64,000 nt of DNA. Origin: Bombyx mori (taxonomy: Eukaryota; Arthropoda; Insecta; Lepidoptera; Bombycidae). The notes beneath the pieces were generated by a model. The model was not told where the DNA came from. It searched no databases and worked only from the letters and a program-made list of their open reading frames with translations. Where the stretch lies: contig NC_085131.1 in NCBI RefSeq assembly GCF_030269925.1, forward strand, positions 11,579,501 through 11,643,500. Reading direction: 5' to 3'. Shown here piece by piece: positions 9,886-21,815 of this stretch. Every line of letters starts with the position of its first letter. Position 1 is the stretch's first letter. The translations under genes were made by a program, and so were the position numbers.

Positions 9886-10459
9886 AATCTAACCTTGCAA
9901 TAAAAAAAAACCCTAGCAATAAAAAATAAAAAAAACAATTTTAGTAGCTAGACTAGATTTGCCATTTTTAGGGTAGGTCAACGCACGACAAAGCCTCTCC
10001 AAAAACGAATACTTTCGATAAAAACAAGCACTTAAGTAAGTAACAAAATTCGATTTACCGCGAAAACACAATTGTAACGATTACGTGTTGACGTTTTTCC
10101 ATTATTAAATTATACCTTGAGCCTATATACTTCGGTAGAATACAGAATCGCTAAATTTGTCAAGAGAAAAATGTTATTACCGTTTGCGCGACGATTTATT
10201 TATTAGATGCCTTAAATAAACTCAATTGAAAGCGATAAACGATTTGGAATACAAGAATTTGTGAATTTTACGTGATAATTTTTTTTAAATATTGATAGCC
10301 CGCTGAGTTGGTATGGCCTTTGTGAATGATTCATATCTTATGGAGTCAAATGTGTTTCGAGGGGAGTGACCGTTATGTAGCTTATGTAACTAATTAACAA
10401 TCGGTCGGTGATGAGGTAGCTTGTTCATCACGGCTTTAGTCCGAAAACAAACCTATTAT
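9886..10459. other. Unassigned sequence
   Basis: No ORF of note and no recognised repeat. Confidence 0.35.
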
Positions 10460-10652
10460 TTCCCTACTTATGCTGATAGCCTTGAGAGGCTAAATCAGCG
10501 TTACCCTAACGTGTAGGTGAGCTCTGGGGGCTCAAAACGGAGATGTTGCTAACGCTGGCCTTAACAAGAACAGTGCTTTGCAGAATCTACCACCGGATCG
10601 GAAACGCGAGCCACTGAAAAAATCCGTCGCAAACTCAGCGGGCAGACGCGAA
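10460..10652 (-). mobile_element. Jockey-type LINE (family G) 3' UTR
   Basis: Minus-strand copy with GCTGATAGCCTTGAGAGGCT, CTACCACCGGATCGGAAACG and AACTCAGCGGGC. About 190 bp, no coding sequence retained. Confidence 0.8.
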
Positions 10653-11371
10653 CCTAAAAATGTTCTATGGCGTGTCTTGCATTGTCCAAACAAACTTATC
10701 ATACCAGCTAGTAGGAATGCAATCCGAAATAAGATTTAGTAAAAACTATGCGTTCTCGAAGTGTCTTGATAATATGTCGATACCGTCAGTTACGGAGAAT
10801 CATCGAATTCCACTGGTAACACCCAAGCCTGAACTGAACGAATACTGGACATGTTTATTCAGCAAATCGCATCCTGCTCGCAGTTTTTAGGCTACCAGTG
10901 ATCATAGTGCTGGCGATACAGTTGTTATATGATTTAATAAGCACTCTAAATATTTACCCTATTTAGTTTAATCGATTTTAGTTGCAGCGAGACATTAATC
11001 GATTCCATAGTTCTTTCTTCTGCCGCCAACACAACGAAAACGATTTGCGTTGATGAAAAAGGTCACGAGATTTCACGGCGAGTGGGCGAGTGGGCGAAGC
11101 GACGTTAAAATCGAATATTTAGCAGCCATTCGCGATCGATAAGCAAAGTTTAAATGTTTAATTAACAATTCTACGAGCTCAGTAGTTGTAGGGCGCCCAT
11201 GTTTGATTATAACTATTGGACATAAATTTACATAAAGTCTAGTGGTAATTCAAATTTAAGTTTAGTTCGATTTGGAAGTTGGCTGGCGTGATGAAATAAA
11301 AATCGGTGGTAATATTAATTTGAGGTCACGTACAAATTATGAGATTTCTATCTGTAGCTATCTCTGACTGT
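10653..11371. other. Unassigned sequence
   Basis: A 76-aa plus frame at 10660-10890 has no recognisable domain. Near 11080-11110 there is a short GAGTGGGC repeat. Nothing else seen. Confidence 0.35.
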
Positions 11372-11480
11372 CTCGGTGGAGCAGTGGTTAGCTCCTCTAC
11401 CTGTTGCGCCGAGAGTCGTAGGTTCGATTCCCATATCGGGCAAACGTTTGTGTGATGAACAAGTTTGTTTTCTCTCTGTC
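11372..11480 (+). mobile_element. tRNA-derived SINE head
   Basis: Has an A-box-like block (GGTGGAGCAGTGGTTAGC) and a B-box-like block (GGTTCGATTCCC) with tRNA spacing, followed by TGTGTGATGAAC. A host tRNA is unlikely because the acceptor ends do not pair well and the sequence continues into SINE-type body. It is joined to an RTE fragment. Confidence 0.65.
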
Positions 11481-11481
11481 A

Positions 11482-11800
11482 TCATCATTATCATTATCCT
11501 GCCCTTCTCCCAGTCACCTGGGATCGATGCAACATGTTTTCTCCTTCCATACTCTTCTATCATATACTATTTCTTCACTCACTCCCCTTTTACCCATATC
11601 GTCTTTCACGCAATCCATCCATTCATTCTCAGATCTATCTCTTCCTCTATATCCTTCAACATTCGTAGTTAACATTCTCTTACCTCATTTTCATTTCGTC
11701 TCATCACATGTCCATACCATCCCAAACGCGCACTTCTCAGCTTCTTTGTCACAGGTGCCACTTTCAGACTTCCTCTAACATATTCATAAAACAAATATGT
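11482..11800 (-). pseudogene. RTE-like LINE, RT C-terminal fragment
   Basis: On the minus strand it encodes VRGSLKVAPVTKKLRSARLG, then WYGHVMRR, and after a frame change a DCVKDDMGKRGV block and CCIDPR-stop. The 3' end is an ATGATAATGATGATG microsatellite. These blocks are characteristic of RTE/BovB-type C termini. Frameshifted, so dead. Confidence 0.8.
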
Positions 11801-13159
11801 CAGTATAAAAGTATATATGACAGTTTCTGGTACTAATCCCACAGGGAATCCTAAATAGGGGCAGGATGACCGCTCGCCGGACTCTGTTGCGACCGCCTGG
11901 AGAGCACTGCGCCGAAATGGAGGCTGATGGTACAAAAAGCCACGAAGCTTCCAGGGACACGACCTTCAGTAATGAAGTATGCGACTAACAAAGAGAAGTA
12001 AAGAAACATGCGTGATTTGTTCCCAGTTGTTTATTATTATTATGTTTATTATACCTACATATATATAGATATGCTCTCCTGAATGCATTCTTATTTAGAC
12101 AAAATTATATTAACTCTACAATGTTCTAAATCGTTTCATATTAAGTAATTAGCTATTGATATGAAGCTATTATTATTATGTTTATTGTGTATTTTATCAA
12201 TAAGTAAATTGATTAGATTGTACTCTTCTACCCACTTATGTAAAGCTCTCCCTCTTTAAGAACGGTTAGCCGGTAGATAACTCAATTGTTCAGTTAAGTT
12301 CGCCATTTTATAACTTTTCGCAATACATAATTGTATAGTATTAACTGTGTGTACAATAAAGAATAAAGGAAAAAAATAGAAAAGAAGTTTGGGCGAGAAA
12401 CAATTAGGGTTTGTTTTATTTGAGTACACACAACAATAATCATATACCCAACACAAGCTTTTGAAAGAAAAATGTTAGCAATAACTCTTGGACGACCAAC
12501 AAGAATTATTGAGAGCACGGCATCTCTAGTAGTAACTTGGGGCTTTATTACACAACTTTGCACTTGTATACGGCAAACAATGAACTTGCTTCGACTTGAA
12601 TACTACCGGATTACCTTAGTATGTTTGCAGGGATTCTGGATAACCTAGCGTTCTTAAACGTCCCTTATTTCAATTTGAATTTTAAATCATATGGCTATGT
12701 TAAGTAAATTGCAGTTTGCAGTGAGATACGAACTTAATAGTTTTTTTTATAAAAAGTTAATTGGTTTTCGATGTTTCACTAGCAAAGGTGATAAACCGGT
12801 CGAAGTCCTATTTTTATTCCAGAATATTCTACTCTATGATCGGTAAAAATAGGTAGGAGGTATCAACACACCCTTACTTTATCTTACCCTCCTAAGTAGT
12901 CTTTTGTAGATTCCTCATTGCAAAGAACACAGTCATGGTCATACTATTATATGAGTCACCTCAAATAATACGTAATAGACATATGTATATCGAAGTTGAC
13001 TGTGATTTTTAGAACAGATACAAAAATATAGATTGCTCAGAATGTTGTTTTGCAAGAATTCATTTTTTTCTACACCAGCTGGGAATGTGGGGTAGAAATC
13101 GATTCATTAACCTGATAATCATATAAGATTAGAGTTATACGATTGCTTTTATCTGGCTT
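11801..13159. other. Long unassigned stretch
   Basis: Contains short ORFs (66-89 aa) without motifs. ATTATTATTATGTTTATT occurs twice (12030s and 12160s). GTGTACAATAAAGAATAAA near 12350 looks like a LINE-type polyadenylation end but I cannot name the family. Confidence 0.35.
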
Positions 13160-13232
13160 ATTTTATTGGAAAGCGTTTTTGCTGGAGCTTACCACGGCCT
13201 AACTGATGTTAAGCGCCTATTCTCAAGTGAAG
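13160..13232 (-). mobile_element. Decayed Bm1-like SINE tail
   Basis: GGAGCTTACCACGGCCTAAC then TGATGTTAAGCG follows the SINE end GAGCTCACAGCCCACCTGGT with many changes. It is cut on the right by a Helitron-like element. Confidence 0.5.
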
Positions 13233-13446
13233 TCACTACATAGTATAAAACAAAGTCGCTTTCTCTGTCCCTATATCCCTATGTATGCTTAAATCTTTAA
13301 AACTACGAAACAGATTTTGATGCGGTTTTTTTTAATAGATAGAGTGATTAAAGAGGAAAGTTTATATGTACAATAACATCCATTAAATAGTGGAGAAATC
13401 AATAATAAATTACAGTTTCCGAAGCGAAACGAGGGCGGGTCGCTAG
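13233..13446 (+). mobile_element. Helitron-like element (family F)
   Basis: Starts TCACTACATAGTATAAAAC and ends GGGCGGGTCGCTAG before T. The body carries ACAAAGTCGCTTTCTCTGTC and a poly-T/A middle. A second copy lies at 34077-34284 on the opposite strand. No coding. Confidence 0.75.
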
Positions 13447-14061
13447 TTTGATATAAAACTATACCGCGCATTCAAAAGCTCTATCAAACTAAAAATTCAG
13501 TTTCTTGTCATTCCGAAAATTCACCAGAACTGCTTTGCTCTACAATAACAAATTTCCACAAATTACATCCACCTCGCACGAGTCCTTGACAAAAACAAGA
13601 AATCGATGACCAATTACGTAGAAAAACAAAACTAAACGACCTCAAACGGTAAAGTCAAAGGAAACTCGGAACGTTACAAAGGGTTGGAAGACTTCTGTAA
13701 GTGGGAGAGATCGTATTAAAAATGTAAAAACGGAACCCAAACGGAATCTTAAGCATTGTTTCATATTCCCGGGGCGGTCTGCTGTCGACAAGGAGCGATG
13801 CGATGTGGGTCCTTAAAACTGTAAAGACGTGGACTGACGCAACGCAACTGTAGCACAACTGTTTTAGTTGAATAATGTTTAGAGCAATTCTAAACATGAA
13901 GTTTGTATAACAATTTTTTGAATTTTGAAACCGAATAATAATTTTGACAACACAGTCATTGAAAGTCAATCAAAAATTCAGGTCGTACGTGCACGTGTTG
14001 TAACTACATTAAAATAAAATAAAAATAACCTTCTCCCTGAATATATATAATTATTGAAGCG
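13447..14061. other. Unassigned sequence
   Basis: A 104-aa minus frame (13655-13969) shows no domain. No repeat recognised. Confidence 0.35.
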
Positions 14062-14172
14062 ATTAGGCAGCGGCTTGGCTCTGCCCCTGGCATTGCGGAC
14101 TGCCATGAGTGACGGTGACCACTTACTATCAGGTGGGCCGTATGCTCGTCTGCGTACAAGGGCAATAAAAAA
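14062..14172 (+). mobile_element. Family B LINE, 3' UTR only
   Basis: TTAGGCAGCGGCTTGGCTCT through TCAGGTGGGCCGTATGCTCG to GGCAATAAAAAAA. Truncated to the last 110 bp. Confidence 0.88.
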
Positions 14173-14439
14173 AACGATTTTTAAAGGATATTTTGACTAA
14201 GAGATAAACAGACGAATTCATTACAGTTTATAAAGTATATACTGTAATTTTCCGCGTAGGACCGACCGCAGTGTTGACACAATGTCTGGGAAATATTTGA
14301 ATTATTGAATTGGGTACGCGCACAAAGGATTCTAATTAAAACATGATCATCATAATTGAAATTTACGTTGAGACGCCATAAAATTGGAAGTTATTTAAGA
14401 CGCTTTCGTGAAAAAGATTTTAGTTACATTAATTATTTA

Positions 14440-14857
14440 CTAGAGGTCCCGCAGTAGTCGAAATTCGACTATAATTAATTGGAATTGTAAGTTTGTACAC
14501 TATTATGATTGTATTTTATACTTCTATAATCACAAATTGTGCCAAGGCTACACTATAAAAAAATATTAGTAAAGACAAACAATATTTAATCTATTCTCAA
14601 TTTGACAACAGACGTCAAGAACAAAAGTTTGACAATAAATAGTATGCATGCTTGTGTGCGTCAAATACATGGTATGTAGTGTGTGTAATGTTTTCTATAT
14701 TGATTTAATGTATCTTTTATGCATTATTAAAAAAAATTTAGCATTGTGCACTTCTTCTCTATATTCTCTATAAGTGTGGAAAATTTCATACTCCTCCGTA
14801 AGCGCAATTTTCGTAAAAAGGGATACAAAGTTTTTGCTTCACGTATTAATATATAGA
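14440..14857 (-). mobile_element. Helitron (family C)
   Basis: CTAG at 14440-14443 followed by the hairpin; 5' TC complements GA at 14856-14857. A/T insertion site. About 418 bp, close to full length for this family in the window. Confidence 0.9.
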
Positions 14858-14994
14858 TTTTAAGACATCTTTTTTACTGACACAAAGCGCCCAGCCGTCT
14901 CGCGGTCATGACATTTTTAGTTCATTTCTCAAGATGGGTAGTAGAATTCGCATTATGATCTGGTGTCTGCTCATAATATTATTATCTATACTAA

Positions 14995-15378
14995 TATTAT
15001 ACAACTGAAGAGTTTGTTTGTTTGAACGCGCTAATCTCATGTACTACTGGTCCGATTTGAAAAATTGTTTCAGTGTTAGATAGCCCATTTATTGAGGAAG
15101 GCTATAGGCTATATAACATCACGCTGAGACCAATGTTTCATAATCGTTTTTTTTACCCTTATGAGAGCTTCCGCTGTGTGCGCTGCAGAAACGGTTAAAG
15201 TTTTGCTAAAATAATGTATGAGAGAATTGTTCCCCTTTAAAAGATCTAAAAAAAGTCCACGACAGCGTATGTCTATATGTTGGCTCACTATAACGTTTTT
15301 TATGCTACCAAATTTGTTCAAAAATAAAGCATTATTCTTAAGCTATTCCACGCGGACGAGGTCGCGGGGATTAAAAAG
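14995..15378 (+). mobile_element. Helitron-like element (family K), decayed 3' end
   Basis: Begins A-TCTATACTAATATTATA, then GAGTTTGTTTGTTTGAACG and TGGTCCGATTTGAAAAATTG. The end region CCACGCGGACGAGGTCGCGG is present but the final CTAG is not seen. It shares its start with the element at 43986-44200. Confidence 0.65.
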
Positions 15379-15670
15379 TTATTTCGTGTCTTTGTAGTCG
15401 CACGTATAGACACCTCCTTAGTTTTAAGAACTTTTCTTACACGTTCGATAGTTCTGTCGCCGCAGTACTTACTTGCAAGCTACACAGGAATTTCTACAAG
15501 TCTGTCAAAAATTGAACTGTTCAGACAAAGTCGGTTTAGCAATTCAGATCGTTTTCAGAGGAACATCAAGCAACATTCTTTCTGCTTGTTATCTATTTGT
15601 GTACTTATAATTACTTGTACGAGCCTAAGGAGCTCCTTCGATTACGCGCGGATTGGAAACTAACATCTTT
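15379..15670. other. Unassigned sequence
   Basis: Nothing recognised. Confidence 0.35.
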
Positions 15671-15877
15671 ACTAGTGGTAGGACCTTCTGTGAGTCCGCA
15701 CGGGTAGGTACCACCACCCCGCCTATTTCTGCCGTGAAGCAGTAATGCATTTCGGTTTGAAGGGTGGGGCAGCCGTTATAACTATACTCGAGACCTTAGA
15801 ACTTATATCTCAAGGTGGGTGGCGCATTTACGTTGTAGATGTCTATGGGCTCCAGTAACCATTTAAGACCAGATGAC
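15671..15877 (+). mobile_element. Bm1-like SINE, 3' end missing
   Basis: Begins ACTAGTGGTAGGACC and runs to AGTAACCATTTAAGACCAGATG. It then breaks before the A-tail, which is unusual for a retroposon and implies a later deletion. Confidence 0.82.
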
Positions 15878-16494
15878 AAAAGCATGCTCACATGTGAAGC
15901 ACTATGATGCAGTAGAGCCAATTACCAGTTCAAGGTTAGGAGCAAAAAGAAAATCCGTTCTAATATTACACTTTTTATATATACCACATCGTAGAACAAA
16001 AAAAAAAAATGCGAGTAGTAATTCTAATTCTATCCACGTAAAATTTTGCGTAAATTATAAATTTGCGTATCTAGATTTTAAGCAAAAGACCTACGTAATA
16101 GTTTCTGTTACCAGTAGGTACTAGTTGTCGTGTCTAATCGATATTAATATAAAATTTTCAGATCATTAATTAAATAGAAACTGCACTGCACTTTCTGCTA
16201 TGCACAAACTCATTTATAATAACAGAGTTTGCTCGGAGTTTGAGATTTTTAATAATATATTAGCACTTAGCTATGACCATGGTCGTTTGTATGAGAACAC
16301 AGAGAATATTATGTGCAGGACTAAAATTTTCCTCGTAACATGAAGACTTACTCTTTCTATACTTTAAACTCAAATGTGAATTGGGTTTTGATTATAGATA
16401 CAATAATTATAATTCAAACTACTATTACTGACCGTCTGTGACGAAGAAAAAAGTATTCGACATGTCGGAAATTTTTATTTATTTAAAAAAATGG
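15878..16494. other. Unassigned sequence
   Basis: An 83-aa frame (15873-16124) has no motif. Nothing else seen. Confidence 0.35.
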
Positions 16495-16800
16495 TATTTG
16501 GTATAGTACAGTCTCGAATGGTGAATTTCTTCGAACACGTTTCGCGACGAGATGACCGGTCCATAGAACGCCTTGTTGTACAGGGAAGCGTTGATGGTAC
16601 AAGACCGCGCGGGAGGCCACCAATGCGATGGACCGACCAAATTAAAACTGCAGTGGGAGGTCCCCTAAATGAGTGCAGTAGAATGGCCTCGAGCAGGGAG
16701 AGATGGCGCGACATCGTGAGACGCATCAAGTCTGCCCCTTCCAACACTACATGACGATCACGACCACTCTGTCAAGAGTGACACGACTGAGAAGAAGAAG
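16495..16800 (+). pseudogene. RTE-like LINE, C-terminal fragment
   Basis: Frame 16491-16754 encodes FFEHVSRRDDRSIERLVVQG, GTRPRGRPPMRWTDQIK and ERWRDIVRR, ending in a stop, then a GAGAAGAAGAAGAAGA tail. It is the best-preserved copy of the family seen at 8393-8640. The 5' part is missing. Confidence 0.82.
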
Positions 16801-17429
16801 AAGATGTCGGAAATAATAAGTGCTACACTAAATAATAAAAGCAGTATTAATTGTATCCACGACATGCGGAAATCGATGAAAACACAAGAACCATAATTGC
16901 TAGAACTTAAAACAAAACTTCTATGGCTGTTATTTTTAGTTGAACGAAAGAAATACATTTATTTAGTAATGAAAAAAAAAGACGTGTGACACTCGGGGAC
17001 TGCCGCGGTAAAGCTATTGCGAAGCATTTTTTATCAACTTATGCAATTACAATCAGACAATAATAATTTAATATTAAAACAATAATAAAAATAAGACCAC
17101 GCTATATTTTTAAACATTAACAAAAGCATAACATTAACTGTCCCCTTCACAATCATAAGCTAGACCGCGTGAGAGAGAGATGGGCAGACTTTTCATGATG
17201 CTCATGCAGTGCGACGACACGCTGCGCGCTTATTCACAAACACTACACCAGCGCTACGTGTAGGCGTAGTGGGGGTGTCAGGTTATTTACGTTACGGAAT
17301 TTCTTGATTCAGACGCTGCGCTCAAGGCCCGCGATAGAAGCTATGCAATAGCTTAAAAACAAATATTCAAAATTAAAAGAACAAAAATATTGACACGAAA
17401 CGGCTGAATCGTATGCTGCAGTTTTGGAA
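16801..17429. other. Unassigned, with a GC-richer block
   Basis: About 16980-17340 is GC-richer than its neighbours (GTGTGACACTCGGGGACTGC near the left, GTAGTGGGGGTGTCAGG near the right), with a GAGAGAGAGAT run. It may be an unrecognised mobile element; I see no clear termini. Confidence 0.3.
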
Positions 17430-17482
17430 GACGTAACCCACTGAGTTTCTCACCGGATCTTCTCAGTGGGACGCGATTCCGA
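17430..17482 (+). mobile_element. Jockey-type LINE (family G) 3' UTR scrap
   Basis: CCCACTGAGTTTCTCACCGG then ATCTTCTCAGTGGGACGCG. Includes the short inverted repeat CCCACTGAG/CTCAGTGGG of this family. Confidence 0.7.
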
Positions 17483-17955
17483 TTCGATTTTCTTCTTCAT
17501 AACCTTTAGATAAATATATTTATTGTTAGCAGAATAAAAACTTCAGAACAACAGTATCCATTGTGAGCACTTTAACATTAAATAATTCTGTCATTCTCAC
17601 AGTCTAGTTGTAGTAGTTACGTTACAAAAAACAATTTTCACTTAAATGAAGTAAAAACAAAAGGCGTAGATAATTCGCTTGGCGGCGCGGCGGCGTCAGG
17701 CCCGGCGGCCATAGCTTTAAAAAAGTTAATGAAAAAGTAAAACTGTTCTCACTTCCGTTGTAGGCTGGCTTGTAGGTTTTATGCCGGTTTATGACGGGAA
17801 AACGTAAGATTGAGTAATATTTGATTAACAAAAGTTAGTTTTATAGGTTCAGCCAAATGAGTGTGTCCCAAAATAAATGTTACGTATTTTTTACATGTTT
17901 TTATTATGAAGCATTTCTATTTCTAAAAGCAGAAAGTTCATAATCACATATTACA
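17483..17955. other. Unassigned sequence
   Basis: A short GC-rich block (GGCGGCGCGGCGGCGTCAGG) lies near 17680-17710. Nothing else recognised. Confidence 0.35.
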
Positions 17956-17957
17956 TA

Positions 17958-19257
17958 ATCAGGTCATAAATTCTGTCACATGTTTAAGGTAAAATAATTG
18001 AAACAAGTTTATTCATTATGTAACCATTCATTTACCAAAATGAACTTAACAAAACATAGATTCTTATGACACTAAAGTTTATTCAAAATGACCTCCGTGA
18101 TTTTGAATACAGGCCTTCAATCTGCGCGGCCAGTCGTCTATTGCAGCACGAACGAGGTCCATGTCAATATCGGCGGCTGCCTTAATCAAGGATGTCTTGA
18201 GTGACTCCAAATTGGGATGAGGCTTTGAGCACGCCTTTTCCTCCAAGTATTGCCATATCTTGTAATCTAACGGATTGAAATCTGGACTGGAGGAGGGCCA
18301 GTCTTCGTGCCGGATGAAGTCGATTTCACGCGCCGCCAGCCAGTCTTGTGTGCTCTTTGCTCTATGAACTGGCGCCGAATCTTGTTGGAATACCCAGTGC
18401 CTGTTATTGAACATGGTATGAGAAACAGGTTCCACAAGGTTCGTCAGGACTGTATTTTGATACACAACTGCATTCGTTTTTACACCTTTCTCACAAAAAT
18501 GTACCTCTGTTAAGCCCCAATAAGAAACTCCCAACCATACCATGAGCGAGGATGGAAAATGACCTCGTTGGACACGCGGAATACGGTTGCTCGCTTCTTC
18601 ATTACTGTGTGCGTACACCTTATCATTTTTTTGTTGTAGCTCTCTTCTACGGTAAAAATTTTTTCATCCGAAAAAAGAATTTCCCGATATTTTTTTCCCG
18701 CGTACCGCTTCAACAAAGCGCGGCATCTCTTCAGTCTCAGGTCCATTAGACGAGCATTCAAACGATTTCCTGTTTTTCTTCGATATGCCCGAAGCCCTAA
18801 GTCTTCATTTAACACCCTTTTCACCGTGGTTCTGCTTAACCCCATCTGAAGGGCCAACAGTTTCTGCTTACGTTTGGGATTTCTTTGAATTCGCGCCTTC
18901 ACAGCTTTTATCACTGCTGGAATCCTAACAGACCGAGGGCGACCACTTCTTGACCTGTCATCTACACTAGAGTCTTCATTGTATCGTTTGATGGTACGAT
19001 AAACGAATCTTTTGGTTATATTCAAATTTTTCAGTATGTTAAAAATTTGAATTGGCGCGTAACCGCAACGATGCAACGCAATAACTGCAACACGGTCTTC
19101 TTTAAGCGTCCACTCCATATTTAAAAAAGAAGTAAAATTCTAAATGTATATTATTTTTATTTTCATGAACAATTCGAAATTCGAATTTAATAAACTTTTT
19201 TGTGGCCAGCATTCTAAAAGAAAAGTTTTTACTGTGTGACAATACTTATGACCTGAC
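17958..19257 (-). mobile_element. Mariner element of the D,D37D type, nearly intact
   Basis: 1.3 kb between TA dinucleotides (17956-17957 and 19258-19259). The ends match as inverted repeats: TCAGGTCATAAATTCTGTCACA on the left in two adjoining parts, and CAGGTCATAAGTATTGTCAC on the complement of the right end. Contains one transposase gene on the minus strand. Confidence 0.9.
18079..19118 (-). pseudogene. D,D37D mariner transposase with one frameshift
   Basis: The first frame starts MEWTLKEDRVAVI (19118) and holds helix-turn-helix segments (about residues 1-110) and the first catalytic aspartate in ILFSDEKIF. At about 18623-18636 an A-run is one base out and the frame changes. The second frame (18079-18618) supplies QQDSAPVH (second Asp) and SPDFNPLD (third Asp, 37 residues later). 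All three catalytic residues are present, unlike the mariner at 4.1 kb. Basal mariners of the Bombyx Bmmar1 / maT kind have this 37-residue spacing. One indel is the only obvious defect. Confidence 0.92.
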
Positions 19258-19259
19258 TA

Positions 19260-20394
19260 GGTATTGATTGACCTTTAAAAAAATAATTGGTTAAAGAAAA
19301 AATAACACTAAACAGCTAAATAACATTAGTTGAAACGGATATCGAAAATCAGAAAACAAATATCAGAAATTTGACAAGAAAGGACCCTCTGAAAAGAGAG
19401 GAAGAAAGAAGACACGAAGAAAGAATGAAGAGAAGAAGGAAGAAGAAGAATCCCACCCACCATCAGCTCAGACCTAAATCAGTGCAATCCCGCAGCTCAT
19501 CACCCCTGCCTCGATAGACAGGGAGTCACATGCCCTCACAAGGGGACGCGAAGACCCGATAGTAAAAGTGGTGTATTCGCTAGTGAGCACATATCTAAAG
19601 ATTGTACAAGTGAAGTTACAAATAAAGCAATATAAAATCAAGTGAACTATTGCAATCTGTGTATTTATTTCGTTGCAGTTGGAAGCGACGTCTACAAATC
19701 ATACGATAAATTTGGAAATAGTCGATGCAATACAAAAGTAACATTTTAGAAAAAAAAAAAAAACTTTTTAACCAAAACAAAATTATAGTACGATGAAATT
19801 AAGAAGCCCTTTGTTGTATTCTTAACAGAGTCGCAATGAAGCTTCACTCAATGTATACTGTACCAACACGCATAATTTTGTAGAAACATAGTCCAAAACT
19901 TAAGATTTTTGGGAAGCCAAATGTAACGAAAACTTCAGTTATACTTCTGAACCTAAATTAATTTTGGAAATTGTGTATAATTATAAATATAATTTTGGAA
20001 AATGTGTATAATTAAAAATACATTCAGTATGTTTTTTTTTTACCACACATCGTCTTTTCGCATTAAAAGTGTACAATTTCCTAAAATATTCGAAATGGAG
20101 TTAATATGCGGAATCATTTATTGGTATCACCAGTATTTTTCTCATAAATACTGTCAAAAGAGCGTAGTTTAGTTTTATTTTTTATTTATTTTTAGTTTAC
20201 CTTTTTTTTGACTACTATTAACAAAATTAATACATAATTTTATCTTACTTTAAAAGACAGATAATATAACTGGTAAAAAATAAATGTTGCAAAGATGATT
20301 AATATTAAAAATATCACTTGTTAAACCTTTAAGACACTCTTCCATAAAATTAGTAAGTTTGGGATTGTACAGTTTTAATGCGAAAAGACGCCAT
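19260..20394. other. Unassigned, with a purine-rich run
   Basis: 19380-19460 is almost pure GA. 19480-19700 contains CAAATAAAGCAATATAAA, a possible polyadenylation end of an unknown LTR or LINE element. The rest is AT-rich with no ORF. Confidence 0.35.
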
Positions 20395-20560
20395 GTGGAG
20401 GACTGGACCAGAACCTACCTAGTATTAAGTGATTCCAGACATCAAGTCAAAGTATGAATTACCGTTAATACAACTGTCATACCAACCTTCAAACCATAGG
20501 ATATGACTGCTTTACGCTAGGAATAGTAAGAATAGTGATATTAGCCCTATTTGGAGGTGG
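20395..20560 (-). mobile_element. Ancient Bm1-like SINE
   Basis: Heavily mutated minus-strand copy: TAGTATTAAGTGATTCCAGA, ACCTTCAAACCATAGG, ATGACTGCTTTACGC align in order with the SINE. Much older than the other copies. Confidence 0.6.
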
Positions 20561-20949
20561 AGTCGAACCTCACTTCTCAGAGTAAGCGATGGTATGCAAG
20601 ATGTGGTGGTATCTTGTTACCATTTAGCGGCAGGTGAAGCGAGAGCTCATCTATCGGTTTTGTGTTATGAAACAAAAGATGGAGCATGGCTAAGACGAGT
20701 CATTTTAGTGAAGTTCATGGATATCGAAGGTAAAAAAAAACATCTAAATTTTTTACTTTAATTTAATTGGCAGGGCTTCAATTCTTCAAATTTTGAAGTG
20801 ATAACTTCTTATGAGAGGGTAAGCCGCATCGTTACGTAGGTAACGCGTTACGACGCCAGTCTGTCTGGCGTCCCTTTCTCTCACGCATGTGGCAGCGGTA
20901 CTGAGAACGTATGTAACTCCTAACTGTTTATATATCTTTTTCAATTGGT
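20561..20949. other. Unassigned, with a small hairpin
   Basis: 20850-20880 holds CGCCAGTCTGTCTGGCG, a perfect 6-bp stem. No ORF. Confidence 0.35.
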
Positions 20950-21065
20950 TTTTTTTTTTTTTATTGCCCTTGTAGGCAGACGAGCATACGGCCCACCTGA
21001 TGGTGAGTGGTTACCGTCGCCCATGGACTTCAGCAATGCCAGGGGCAGAGCCAAGCCGCTGCCTA
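20950..21065 (-). mobile_element. Family B LINE, 3' UTR only
   Basis: T-run, TTGCCCTTGTAGGCAGACGA, through AGCCAAGCCGCTGCCTACC. Truncated to the 3' UTR. Confidence 0.88.
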
Positions 21066-21565
21066 CCAAATTATGTTACAATTTTCCTTACATTAGCATA
21101 TTAATAAACATAAAATTTAAGTAATAATCTATGCTTTTCTCAGGTTAAACAATTTAAATATTACCTAAATAGTTCAATTTAGATTAGTTTAAGTTAACGC
21201 TTCTTCCGGGCGTCCCGAGACGCATAATTTTCATATTAATTTATAATAATAATTTATTTTATTGGTTTTATTTATTTTATTACAAATGTCCGAGTGTGTC
21301 ACATTTTATCAATGATTTGCAGAAGTGAAGAATACCTAGAACTCTATTTATCTTCAGGTTTAAAATGCTCAGCGCACGTCCCTAGTACTGCCTAACGGTT
21401 GAGTAATTAAAATGCCAGGAAAATTGAGAAACAAACCGGGAATTTCCATGAAGCGAATTAACTGTAAGATCAACCGCTTTCGAAGTTAATTAACAAAACA
21501 ATTTAATACCGAATAATTTGGTTTTCATTTTTTTGGATAAATTTTTTTGGAGTGTCATAATAAAA
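21066..21565. other. Unassigned sequence
   Basis: No ORF or repeat recognised. Confidence 0.35.
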
Positions 21566-21697
21566 AAATCGGTTGTCTGTAATGTTGGCTTACTGACGAT
21601 AGTTGAACGTGACAACGTCATAAGAAAATACTGATGGAATGGTTTCATTTTTCAAAAGAAAATTTTAATTTTATTTGTTTGATAGATATTTTGTATG
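21566..21697 (+). repeat. Family J interspersed repeat, copy 1
   Basis: AATCGGTTGTCTGTAATG through TGATGGAATGGTTTCATTT matches 32337-32465 closely. Contains ACGTGACAACGTC. The right part is missing. Identity unknown; a MITE is likely. Confidence 0.7.
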
Positions 21698-21815
21698 TAT
21701 ATATAGGTAAGTATAGAGCAGGAGGTAAATGGAAATCACTATTGAATTGATCGTGACGCTTCAATTACTCTCATGACGTTTTCAATGTTCAAATTAGACT
21801 CGAATTGACCTAGTA

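Noticed and set aside
11372..11450. Possible functional tRNA gene
   Set aside because: The promoter boxes are present but acceptor-stem pairing is poor and the sequence runs on into SINE-type body.
16980..17340. Possible MITE with TGACAC ends
   Set aside because: The two end strings match over too few bases and no target duplication is visible.
19370..19700. Possible LTR end with primer-binding site after CGTTGCA
   Set aside because: No matching second LTR, no termini and no internal coding; the polyadenylation-like string alone is not enough.
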